Shown here piece by piece: positions 56,716-64,000 of a stretch of DNA of 64,000 nucleotides. The position numbers were made by a program, and so were the translations under genes. Source of the DNA: Acidobacteriota bacterium (lineage in GTDB: Bacteria > Acidobacteriota > Holophagae > Holophagales > Holophagaceae). Under the pieces are notes generated by a model that was not told where the DNA came from, ran no database searches, and saw only the letters and a program-made list of their open reading frames with translations. Each line of letters opens with the position of its first letter. Position 1 is the first letter of the stretch. Where the stretch lies: NCBI GenBank assembly GCA_016195985.1, contig JACPYP010000020.1, positions 310,001 to 374,000 of the forward strand, given 5' to 3'.

Positions 56716-57204
56716 ATGCCGTCACCGACCCCTTTCTTCCAAAGCCCCGAAGCCTTTTTGGCAGCAATCCCCCGGCCAAAGGTGCTCTGCTTCACCAACG
56801 GCTGCTTCGATCTCATCCACCCGGGCCACGTGCAATACCTCGCCGACGCCCGGGCGCTGGGCGACTTCCTGGTGGTGGGCCTGAACAGCGATGCCTCCGT
56901 AGCCCGCTTGAAGGGCGACTCCCGCCCCCTCCAGAACGAGGCCGCCCGCGCGGCCATCCTGCTGGGCCTGCGCAGCGTGGATGCGGTGGTGCGCTTCGAC
57001 CAGGACACCCCCTTGGAACTCATCCGCGCCCTCCGGCCCGACGTGCTCGTGAAGGGCGGCGACTATACCCCTGAAACCGTCGTGGGCCGCGACATCGTGG
57101 AAGCCCGGGGAGGCCGGCTGGTCCTCATCCCCTTCCTGCCCGGCCACAGCACCACCCGCATCGAGCAGCGGGTCCGCAGCGGCCGGGGCGTCACCCTCGA
57201 ATAA
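56716..57204 (+). CDS. D-glycero-beta-D-manno-heptose 1-phosphate adenylyltransferase
   Basis: 162 residues, equal to the C-terminal half of E. coli HldE (RfaE domain II) as a separate protein. The nucleotidyltransferase motifs [17 protein letters not shown] and the [12 protein letters not shown] segment are diagnostic. It makes ADP-heptose for lipopolysaccharide core, so the cell should have an LPS-type outer membrane. The matching kinase half is not in the window. Confidence 0.92.
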   Translation: MPSPTPFFQSPEAFLAAIPRPKVLCFTNGCFDLIHPGHVQYLADARALGDFLVVGLNSDASVARLKGDSRPLQNEAARAAILLGLRSVDAVVRFDQDTPLELIRALRPDVLVKGGDYTPETVVGRDIVEARGGRLVLIPFLPGHSTTRIEQRVRSGRGVTLE

Positions 57205-57319
57205 TCGATCCAAATGAATCTTGCCCAGGCTTTAGCCGGCAAGATGAACGGATATCCCTGCCGAATTCTCGAAAACGCCACCCAAATCGATAAATGCGAG
57301 CACCCGGGCCTTAACCAAG

Positions 57320-58414
57320 TTAATTGATCATCAAATTGCCATCCGGCCTGAATCTAAATCTGAAGTTCCTAAAAATGTTTAAATCCCATATCTGGTCAGG
57401 GGCATTTTGGGGCGGAGGCTCTTCAGTGATCTTCCCGGTCGCCGGATCAAGGTCCCACCAATGGATCTGAGGCCATCGAAGAAGGCTGGCCTTATCTTGT
57501 TCGAGGTTCAGCTTCTGTTGCGTCTCGTCTTCCAGGTATTTCAAGTTCTTGTTTGTTGGAAAGGCGTCCATGGCAGCAAGTACTGCAGATTCATCCCGAC
57601 TTGCGATCAACAAATGCCCATCTGGCCGAGGCTGACACCCGAGGATGGCCCACTCTAATCGATGGGGAGGCCCCAATTTTTCCTCGGTCACAGAGGGAAA
57701 CAACTTCACCGACCGCTTAACGGCGCCCGTCTGATCATCGATAAGCCAGATGTAGCCAGGGCGCCGTGCGACGAGGGCCATGCCGCCAGAGTAACGGATC
57801 AAGGGATTTAAAAAAAGCATTCCGAACAAGGCCGAATATTTGGAATTCCATTCGCCTACGGCCTGGACACTTCCATGCTGCGGAAGGGTGGATGCCACCA
57901 AAGAATCCTTCAAGCCCAGGTCTACCAAATTCTTCAGAATCAAAAAGCCCTTTTCATTGATTTCGGCAATGGCATAGGGAGAAAAAGCATTGTTGACCTG
58001 AAAAAAAGAAGGGCCCGAAATCAAGAGGTACCGTTTTCCATCCAGATGATAGATGGCATTGGCTCGCCCCTGCTCTCCCAGGTAGGTAGCGTTGACCTGC
58101 CAAGTCTTCAGGTCAACGCTGCGATAGAGATAGGTCGTTTTCAACCGATCCGATGGCCCTTGCACGGACGCCCAGGCCGCATGATCCTTGTAGTCCATGG
58201 AATAGCAGCCTTCTGGGGCTTTGAGATGGGCGACTGAAGATCCCTGGCGCTCCAGTGATTCAAAATGCAAACCCATGGATTGGCGGGAATCGATGATTGC
58301 CACTTGGGCTCCATCCCAAGTCATCCAATCCTGTTGCCTGTTTTGGATCTGCGCAGCCATAGACCATTCAGAAGCGAGTAACAAAATGGCGATTATCTTC
58401 AAATGCTTCAGCAT
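57320..58414 (-). CDS. Secreted protein of unknown function, AT-richer island
   Basis: 364 residues with a signal peptide (KIIAILLLASEWSMAAQ). The remainder is beta-rich with short W/D motifs (YIWLIDDQTGAVKRS, WWDLDPATGKI) that suggest a propeller-like fold; no family is recognised. Base composition and codon use are clearly less GC-rich than in neighbouring genes, as expected for transferred DNA. It lies 16 nt after the small cysteine-containing peptide gene and is probably co-transcribed with it. Confidence 0.75.
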   Translation of the reverse strand: MLKHLKIIAILLLASEWSMAAQIQNRQQDWMTWDGAQVAIIDSRQSMGLHFESLERQGSSVAHLKAPEGCYSMDYKDHAAWASVQGPSDRLKTTYLYRSVDLKTWQVNATYLGEQGRANAIYHLDGKRYLLISGPSFFQVNNAFSPYAIAEINEKGFLILKNLVDLGLKDSLVASTLPQHGSVQAVGEWNSKYSALFGMLFLNPLIRYSGGMALVARRPGYIWLIDDQTGAVKRSVKLFPSVTEEKLGPPHRLEWAILGCQPRPDGHLLIASRDESAVLAAMDAFPTNKNLKYLEDETQQKLNLEQDKASLLRWPQIHWWDLDPATGKITEEPPPQNAPDQIWDLNIFRNFRFRFRPDGNLMIN

Positions 58415-58430
58415 GCTTACTCCGAGTCAT

Positions 58431-58682
58431 CTAGTTTTGAATAGCTGCGCAGGCCAAACCTCCGTCAACGTCATGGACGACCTCATCTCCGTTACGATCA
58501 TAGATATTGCAAGTGGTTTCACCGTACCAGTAGGTGTGACACCAAACAGAAGAGCCGCCCATGCCCGAGCATCGCCTGGCAGCCGCTAAGGCGGTTGTCG
58601 CGCTGGAGCCCAGAACCAATACAACAAACATTGTCCAAACACAGTTCCAGCGCAAGCGGGGAAAAGCAACTTTGGTATTCAT
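58431..58682 (-). CDS. Small secreted four-cysteine peptide
   Basis: 83 residues. A signal peptide ends near TTALAA; the mature part of about 48 residues has four cysteines (RRC, VWC, TTC, LAC) with aromatic residues between them, as for a disulfide-bonded peptide. The ribosome binding site AGGAGG is 4 nt before the ATG. It is the first gene of a two-gene unit with the 364-residue secreted protein. I do not recognise a family. Confidence 0.7.
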   Translation of the reverse strand: MNTKVAFPRLRWNCVWTMFVVLVLGSSATTALAAARRCSGMGGSSVWCHTYWYGETTCNIYDRNGDEVVHDVDGGLACAAIQN

Positions 58683-59211
58683 CTGTCCTCCTGGAGGTAG
58701 ATGACATTTCTATGCCCCTACCCAAAATAATCAAGTCTGTTTCAAGCGATTGTTCAAATTTAATTACATATTCGACCTCCAATAGATCCAGATCACCTCA
58801 ATTGAGCAAAAAATCTGGACCTTTTACCCACCGATATCAGGATGTTCGGTGGATCAAATAAAGGCCCCGTCCTAGGCATAAAGATGTTCATGCGCGATTT
58901 GGCTGAATCATTTTTGATGGCATGATCCCAATTTAATTAGATTATTTGATACTTTATATAATCATGCAATCACATATTCAAAGCAGGCTGTGCGGTGAAA
59001 AATCCTCTATCATTCCAAGCATTTTCGATGCCGCACTTTCTTTCTTTGCACTCTCTCTCGGCGCCCTTCCGCCATCTCGCCCGATAGCCCGAGAGATGAC
59101 GCACCATTGCCTTTATTGGAGACCACACTAGATCCTTTGGAGGAAGCCCCGGAAAGAGAGCCCCGCTAGCCTGGGTTTGGCTCCCCCTGAGCCCGCTTTC
59201 CCGGAGGTTCC
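58683..59211. other. AT-rich intergenic region
   Basis: About 530 bp, visibly AT-rich (many A/T runs, TATATAATC near 58957), between divergent genes. Short frames exist but none has a ribosome binding site and coding character. It should hold promoters for both sides; a TATAAT at 58957-58962 without a good -35 is the only plus-strand hint. Confidence 0.5.
58707..58734 (-). promoter_or_regulatory. Possible promoter of the secreted-peptide unit
   Basis: Minus strand: TTGATT (58729-58734), 16 nt, TAGAAA (58707-58712), 25 nt before the gene start. The region is AT-rich, so chance matches are likely. Confidence 0.3.
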
Positions 59212-59799
59212 ATGCGACACACCACCCTCGCCATCCTTGCCCTCGCAGGCACGCTGCTCTCCGCCCAGGACATCACCGGAGGCCTGCACACCGGTCTCTC
59301 CCTTCCCGTGGGCGACCTCAAGGACAAGTCCGACCGGGGCACCAACCAGATGTTCGGCGCCCACGTGGGCGGCCATCTGGACTTCAACATCACCTCCCAC
59401 CACCAGGTGCGCGCCCAGATCACCTACCATGACTTCCCCGGCTCCGGCTGGGGCGGTGCCATCGACGACAAGAACAGTTTCAAGGCCCTGCAGGCCGGCG
59501 CGGACTGGGTGTACCACTTCCAGAGCCCCCGCCAGGGCTGGTACACCGTCGCCGGTGCCACCCTGAACAACATCAAGGAGGACTGGGAGGCCAACGCCGC
59601 CGGCCGGAGGGTTTCCGGAAGCGCGAGCCAGAGCGGCAGGCTCGGCGTCCGGGGGGGCGGAGGCTACACCTTCAATCAGATGGTTTCGCTGGAAGGCACG
59701 CTGAACCAGGTTTTCGTCGATCAGAACGGCAGCGACGGCTTCGGCTTCGACACCGCCACCTGGGCCCAGTTCAGCGTCGTGTTCCGCTTCGGCCGCTAA
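59212..59799 (+). CDS. Outer-membrane beta-barrel protein
   Basis: 195 residues with a signal peptide (MRHTTLAILALAGTLLSAQ). The rest has alternating amphipathic strands and a C-terminal FSVVFRFGR, typical of small eight-strand barrels. GGAGG precedes the ATG. GC content returns to the chromosomal level here. No specific role is known. Confidence 0.75.
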   Translation: MRHTTLAILALAGTLLSAQDITGGLHTGLSLPVGDLKDKSDRGTNQMFGAHVGGHLDFNITSHHQVRAQITYHDFPGSGWGGAIDDKNSFKALQAGADWVYHFQSPRQGWYTVAGATLNNIKEDWEANAAGRRVSGSASQSGRLGVRGGGGYTFNQMVSLEGTLNQVFVDQNGSDGFGFDTATWAQFSVVFRFGR

Positions 59800-59816
59800 C
59801 TCCCTGCTCCCGACAA

Positions 59817-59840
59817 AACGGGCCGCATGCGCGGCCCGTT
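59817..59840. terminator. Terminator between the barrel gene and glnN
   Basis: Perfect 10-bp stem (AACGGGCCGC with GCGGCCCGTT), 4-nt loop, followed by TCTGTTTT on the + strand and by TGTCG on the - strand. Shared by two convergent genes. Confidence 0.8.
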
Positions 59841-59846
59841 TCTGTT

Positions 59847-62006
59847 TTAGAGCAGCGGAGAAAGCAGCTGCCAATACTTGGGCAGGGGCCAGAGGTCCGC
59901 GTCGCAGGCCTCTTCCAGGCGGTCCAGCACTTCACGCAGGGCGTGCTTGGATTCGTTCACCGAACTGCCGAAGGCGGCCGTGCGGGCCTGGTTCTCCTCG
60001 ATGGCCTCCGCAGCGGCCAGCGAGTCCTTCATGGCCGCCAGGCGCTCCTGGGCCTCGCCGGCCAGCGTGGCCTGGGCCTGGAGGGCGGCCTTCAGAGTCC
60101 CGGGCACGCTGATGCCCGCCGCAGCGAGCTTCGCCAGGCTGTCGGCGCGGGCGCCCAGGTCCGCCGTGATGGAGGGAAGGATCTGGGTTTCGGCCATCTG
60201 GCGCAGCACCTGGGTTTCGATGGCGATGGCCTTCTGGTACTGCTCGTGGCGGATGTGGAGGCGGGATTCCAGCTCGCCTTCGGACAGGATGCCGGGCTTG
60301 GAGAACACGCTCCGGGAGGCGGCGCTTTCCCAGGTGTGCAGGGCCGCCACTGTGTCCTTGGCATGGGGCAGGCCCCGGCGCGCGGCTTCCTGCTTCCACT
60401 CCTCCGAGTAGCCGTTGCCCTCGAAGCGGATGGCCTTGGTTTCCACAATGGCCCTTTTGACCACCGCCATGACCGCGGCCTTGTGCTCCTTGCCGGCCTT
60501 GAGCTCGGCGGCCAGTCCGGCGTTCAACCCCTCCAGGGCCTCGGCCACGGCGGCATTGATCACCGTGAGAGGCAGGGCGATGGGCTGGCTGGAGCCCACG
60601 GCGCGAAACTCGAACTTGTTGCCCGTGAAGGCGAAGGGGCTCGTGCGGTTGCGGTCCGTGGCGTCCTTCTCGATGGCGGGCAGGTTCCCGATGCCCAGAT
60701 CGAGGATTCGCTGGGTGGAAGCGTCGGCCGCGTCGCCCTTCTCGATGGCATCCAGGATGTGGTTCAGCTGGCCGCCCAGGAAGGCAGACATGATCGCCGG
60801 TGGCGCCTCGTTGGCCCCGAGACGGTGATCATTGCCGGCGCTGGCGATGGCGGCGCGCAGGAGGCCTCCGTGCGTGTGGATGGCCTTCAGAGTGGCGCTG
60901 AGGAAGTAGAGGAACTGCAGGTTCTCTTCGGGCGTCTGGCCCGGTTCGAGAAGGTTCTGACCCTCGTCCGTGGCCAAGCTCCAGTTCACGTGCTTGCCGC
61001 TGCCGTTCACTCCGGCGAAGGGTTTTTCGTGCAGCAGAATGGCCAGTTTGTGGCGCTCGCCCACGGATTTGAGCAGCTCCATGAGCAGCTGGTTGTGGTC
61101 GCTGGCGAGGTTTGCGGCCTCATAAATGGGCGCGAGCTCGAACTGGTTGGGCGCCACTTCGTTGTGCCGGGTCTTGGCGGGAATGCCCAGCTTGAAGCAC
61201 TCCAGCTCCACCTCCTGCATGAAACCCAGCACGCGTTCCTTGATGCTGCCGAAGTAGTGGTCCTCCAGTTCCTGGCCCTTGGGCGGCTTGGCGCCCTGGA
61301 GGGTGCGGTTGGCGAACATGAGATCGGGCCGCTGCTGGGCCAGGTCCAAGTCCACCGCGAAGTATTCCTGCTCGGGGCCGCACTGGGCCACGACGGACTC
61401 TGCGTTGACGCCGAAGTGCCTGAGGGCCTCCTTGGCGCGTTCCGACAGCACGCCCATGGAGCGCAGGAGGGGCACCTTGTGATCCAGGGCTTCGCCGTGG
61501 TACCCCACGAAAGCCGTGGGGATGCAGAGTGTCTTGCCCAATGGGCCTTCCATGATGAAGGCGGGGCTGGCCGGATCCCACGCCGTGTAGCCGCGGGCCT
61601 CGAAAGTGGCCCGCAGCCCGCCACTGGGGAACGAGCTGGCGTCGGGCTCGCCCTGGCTGAGCTGGCTGCCGCTGAACCGCTCGATGACCGTGCCGGGCTC
61701 GTCCCAGGTGATGAAGGCGTCATGCTTCTCGGCCGTGGCGCCGGTCATGGGAAGGAACCAGTGGGTGAAGTGGGTGCAGCCCTGCTCCAGAGCCCACTCC
61801 TTCATAGCCAGCGCCACGCTGCGGGCCACCTCGGGCGACAGGGACTCGCCGCGCTTGAGCGCCTGGCGGTAGGCCTTGTAGACATCCTTCTGCAGCCGTT
61901 CACGCATGGTGCGCTCGCTGAACGTGTTACAGCCGAAGTACTGGCTGATCTTGATCTGATCCAGCCGTGAGATGCTGGATGCGTCTGGCCCCTGCGCCTT
62001 GACCAT
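59847..62006 (-). CDS. glnN: Glutamine synthetase type III
   Basis: 719 residues, the long GSIII form. Motifs: CGPEQEYFAVD, RHNEVAPNQFELAPIYE, NGSGKHVNWS and AIASAGNDHRLGANEAPPAI. It makes glutamine from glutamate and ammonia. The ATG at 62006 has an AGGGGGG site 4 nt upstream. GSIII is found in Bacteroidetes, cyanobacteria and some other phyla. Confidence 0.95.
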   Translation of the reverse strand: MVKAQGPDASSISRLDQIKISQYFGCNTFSERTMRERLQKDVYKAYRQALKRGESLSPEVARSVALAMKEWALEQGCTHFTHWFLPMTGATAEKHDAFITWDEPGTVIERFSGSQLSQGEPDASSFPSGGLRATFEARGYTAWDPASPAFIMEGPLGKTLCIPTAFVGYHGEALDHKVPLLRSMGVLSERAKEALRHFGVNAESVVAQCGPEQEYFAVDLDLAQQRPDLMFANRTLQGAKPPKGQELEDHYFGSIKERVLGFMQEVELECFKLGIPAKTRHNEVAPNQFELAPIYEAANLASDHNQLLMELLKSVGERHKLAILLHEKPFAGVNGSGKHVNWSLATDEGQNLLEPGQTPEENLQFLYFLSATLKAIHTHGGLLRAAIASAGNDHRLGANEAPPAIMSAFLGGQLNHILDAIEKGDAADASTQRILDLGIGNLPAIEKDATDRNRTSPFAFTGNKFEFRAVGSSQPIALPLTVINAAVAEALEGLNAGLAAELKAGKEHKAAVMAVVKRAIVETKAIRFEGNGYSEEWKQEAARRGLPHAKDTVAALHTWESAASRSVFSKPGILSEGELESRLHIRHEQYQKAIAIETQVLRQMAETQILPSITADLGARADSLAKLAAAGISVPGTLKAALQAQATLAGEAQERLAAMKDSLAAAEAIEENQARTAAFGSSVNESKHALREVLDRLEEACDADLWPLPKYWQLLSPLL

Positions 62007-62032
62007 AGGTCCCCCCTTCGAATGAGTGAGGC

Positions 62033-62317
62033 ATGAGTCCAGATAGACGATCGCCGATGTCCACCCAAAGGGGGCAGTCATCGGATTCCCACATCCACCT
62101 GGACCCTGCGATCCGCCCCCAGGATAACGAAAATCCGCTTGTGGCAACAGGAATTGATGCCTGTGCAAGGGCGCTTTCTCTTCTCGAAAACCTCCAAGGC
62201 CTGCAGCGCAGTCTGCCTCGCAAACCCGCGCTGGCCCTGGAGCGGGCCGCCTTCTGCGAAGTATTCGATCACCCAGAGCCCGCGCGGCGGATCCGCCGGT
62301 TCCTCGACAAGGGATAG
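62033..62317 (+). CDS. Possible small protein upstream of nadA
   Basis: An open frame of up to 94 residues ending 9 nt before nadA. The second half (ALALERAAFCEVFDHPEPAR) has GC-rich third positions like true genes, the first half does not, so the real start may be later, for example GTG at 62141. No good ribosome binding site and no family. The region 62007-62326 otherwise holds the glnN promoter. Confidence 0.35.
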   Translation: MSPDRRSPMSTQRGQSSDSHIHLDPAIRPQDNENPLVATGIDACARALSLLENLQGLQRSLPRKPALALERAAFCEVFDHPEPARRIRRFLDKG

Positions 62318-62326
62318 AATGGCGGG

Positions 62327-63295
62327 ATGGACCTCGCCGCCCCCTACGTCCCCGACCTGGAAACCATCCCCGCTGGCATCGACCTGGTGGCCGAGATCCG
62401 GCGCCTCAAGGCCCAGCGCAAAGCCGTGCTCCTGGCCCACTACTACCAGGAGCCGGAGATCCAGGATCTGGCCGATTTCGTGGGCGACAGCCTGCAGCTC
62501 AGCCAGCAGGCCGCCAAGGCCGATGCAGATGTCATCGCCTTCTGCGGCGTCCACTTCATGGCCGAGACTGCGAAAATCCTGAATCCCGCGAAAACCGTGG
62601 TGATTCCCGACATGGATGCCGGTTGCAGCCTGGCGGACCGCTGCCCGGCGGATTATTTCGAACAGTGGCTGAAGCAGTACCCGGATCACGATGTCGTGAG
62701 CTACATCAACTGCTCCGCGGGCGTGAAGGCGCTCAGCACCATCATCTGCACCAGCAGCAACGCCGTGCGCGTGGTGGAAAGCCTTCCGAAGGACCGCAAG
62801 ATCGTCTTCGCCCCCGACCGCCACCTGGGAAAGTGGGTGGCCAGGCAGACGGGCCGCGACATGGTGCTGTTCCCGGGCTTCTGCATCGTGCACGAGCAGT
62901 TCACCGCCAAACGGCTGGCGGCCCTCAAGGCCCAGCACCCTGAGGCCAAGCTCATCGCCCATCCGGAATGCGACGCCACCGTGAGCCAGCTGGCGGATTT
63001 CGTGGGTTCCACCGCCGCCTTGCTGAATTACGTGCAGAAGGACAGCGCCAACGCCTTCATCGTGGCCACCGAAGCCGGCATCCTCCACCAGATGCGCCAG
63101 CGGCGGCCAGGCGCCGAGTTGATCCCCGCCCCGGCGGACAGCGGCTGCAATTGCAGCCTCTGCCCCTACATGAAGCTGAACAGCCTCGAGAAGCTCTACC
63201 TCTGCTTGCGGGACCTCAAGCCCGAGATCCAGATGGAGGAAGGCCTCCGGCGCCAGGCCCTGAAGCCCCTGGAGCGGATGCTGGCCCTGGGCTGA
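62327..63295 (+). CDS. nadA: Quinolinate synthase A
   Basis: 322 residues, [4Fe-4S] enzyme that condenses iminoaspartate and dihydroxyacetone phosphate in NAD synthesis. Motifs: LLAHYYQEPEIQDLAD, FMAETAKILNPAKTVVIPD, and cluster cysteines C100 (MDAGCSLAD), C187 (GFCIVHE) and probably C280 (CSLCPYMK). nadB and nadC are not in the window. Confidence 0.95.
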   Translation: MDLAAPYVPDLETIPAGIDLVAEIRRLKAQRKAVLLAHYYQEPEIQDLADFVGDSLQLSQQAAKADADVIAFCGVHFMAETAKILNPAKTVVIPDMDAGCSLADRCPADYFEQWLKQYPDHDVVSYINCSAGVKALSTIICTSSNAVRVVESLPKDRKIVFAPDRHLGKWVARQTGRDMVLFPGFCIVHEQFTAKRLAALKAQHPEAKLIAHPECDATVSQLADFVGSTAALLNYVQKDSANAFIVATEAGILHQMRQRRPGAELIPAPADSGCNCSLCPYMKLNSLEKLYLCLRDLKPEIQMEEGLRRQALKPLERMLALG

Positions 63296-63362
63296 TCCGC
63301 CGAAGCGGAGGAACGGGCGCGAAGCTGGGCTAAGCTGGCTGAAGCCCTTTCGCCGAGCCCCC

Positions 63363-64000
63363 ATGTACCGCCACCGCACCTCCCGCTACCGGATCCTCCG
63401 CCCTGGGACCCAGGGACCGGGCCGCTGGCTTCGCCTGGAGCAGCGGGGGGCCCTCATCATGCTGGGCCTGGCGGGCCTCGTCACGGCGGCCCTGCTGGCG
63501 GTGGCTCCCACCATCTACATCCGGGAGCACATCCTGAACTCGCGCCAGGCCTTCATGGACAGCCGCTGGGGCGATTTCGAGACCGTGGAGCGGCACTGGA
63601 AGACGCTCCCCATGCTCCAGACTGTCAAGACCGGAACCGAACCGGATGTGCGGCGGTTCCTGGAAAGCCAGCCCCTGGTGGTGGCCATGCTCGACCGCTT
63701 CGAGGACCGCCGGCTTTGGCTGCGGCAGGACGACCATCTGATCCAGCCCGGCGATTCGCCGCAGGCCCAGCTCTACCTCGACTGGCTTGCCCACGCGGAA
63801 ATGGCCCAGCGCTTTGAATGGAACCCCCCCAAGGACCAGGATCCGGATTTCGGCAAGATCGCCACCGTCGCCCTGCTTTCGGACCGCTGGCTGGTGCTCA
63901 AGCGCTGGGAGCCCGGATCACCCATTGTCGAGCGGACGCTCGGCATGGCCATGGCGCCGTCCCCCAACTGCCGGATGGGGCTGCTCCGGGAAGACGACGA
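63363..64000 (+). CDS. Membrane protein, N-terminal part (cut by window edge)
   Basis: The frame is open from ATG 63363 to the window end (over 210 residues). An N-terminal basic segment is followed by one membrane helix (about 32-52, LIMLGLAGLVTAALLAVAPT), then a polar domain (RQAFMDSRWGDFETVERHWK) that would face the periplasm. This layout fits a sensor (histidine kinase or diguanylate cyclase), but the deciding part is outside the window. Confidence 0.6.
   Translation, partial: MYRHRTSRYRILRPGTQGPGRWLRLEQRGALIMLGLAGLVTAALLAVAPTIYIREHILNSRQAFMDSRWGDFETVERHWKTLPMLQTVKTGTEPDVRRFLESQPLVVAMLDRFEDRRLWLRQDDHLIQPGDSPQAQLYLDWLAHAEMAQRFEWNPPKDQDPDFGKIATVALLSDRWLVLKRWEPGSPIVERTLGMAMAPSPNCRMGLLREDD

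Noticed and set aside
58519-58782. Minus-strand frame that overlaps the four-cysteine peptide gene
   Set aside because: Different frame, no signal peptide and no clear Shine-Dalgarno; the 58431-58682 frame has both AGGAGG and a good signal peptide.
58946-59131. Small plus-strand frame in the AT-rich gap
   Set aside because: No ribosome binding site, no signal peptide or family, and it lies in what appears to be non-coding AT-rich DNA.

Overview
The window is 64 kb of high-GC bacterial chromosome, densely coded on both strands, with mostly G/C third positions and clear GGAGG-type ribosome binding sites. No tRNA, rRNA, CRISPR array, integrase or transposase was found. Hanks-type Ser/Thr kinases, a type III glutamine synthetase, outer-membrane proteins, lipoproteins, heptose adenylyltransferase and Bacteroidetes-like arginine genes point to a Gram-negative, probably a member of the Acidobacteriota such as a Geothrix/Holophaga relative. 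That placement is inference from gene content; no marker was compared with a database.

Layout. (1) 1-6042, + strand: an arginine operon argB (3' end), M20 deacetylase, argH, argG, an unrecognised P-loop protein and argC, followed by an M20 dipeptidase. (2) 7563-11307, - strand: a three-gene surface cluster consisting of an outer-membrane protein, a lipoprotein and a collagen-like/S74 fibre protein. (3) 11424-31534: mixed metabolic, transport and signalling genes: SDR, YjdF-type membrane protein, histidine kinase, ABC exporter, Ser/Thr kinase, desaturase with dihydrolipoamide dehydrogenase, dicarboxylate symporter, a periplasmic Cache protein with a chemotaxis receptor, HAD phosphatase, moaC, LysM/M23 endopeptidase, a large lipoprotein and purine nucleoside phosphorylase. 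(4) 31642-38259: acetyl-CoA synthetase with an MHS transporter on the - strand, then a phosphoesterase and a kinase-USP fusion on the + strand. (5) 38314-56197, - strand: the complete str, S10, spc and alpha ribosomal clusters, transcribed from rpsL (right) to rplQ (left), with secY, adk, infA and rpoA. tuf and map are absent from their usual places. (6) 56388-64000: FmdB-like protein, heptose adenylyltransferase, an AT-richer two-gene island of secreted proteins, an outer-membrane protein, GlnN, nadA and the start of a membrane protein.

How the parts work together. The arg genes share ATGA overlaps and make one biosynthetic unit whose subtype suggests the acetylated-citrulline route. The ribosomal block supplies translation, the Sec translocon and RNA polymerase alpha. 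The strongest unexplained signal is a G5...C5 repeat that sits 4-6 nt after the stop codons of acs, rplX and fusA, each time followed in the direction of transcription by a short hairpin; one copy splits the S10/spc cluster. Other leads are the P-loop protein in the arg operon, the small four-cysteine secreted peptide with its secreted partner gene in the AT-rich island, and the periplasmic Cache/MCP pair.
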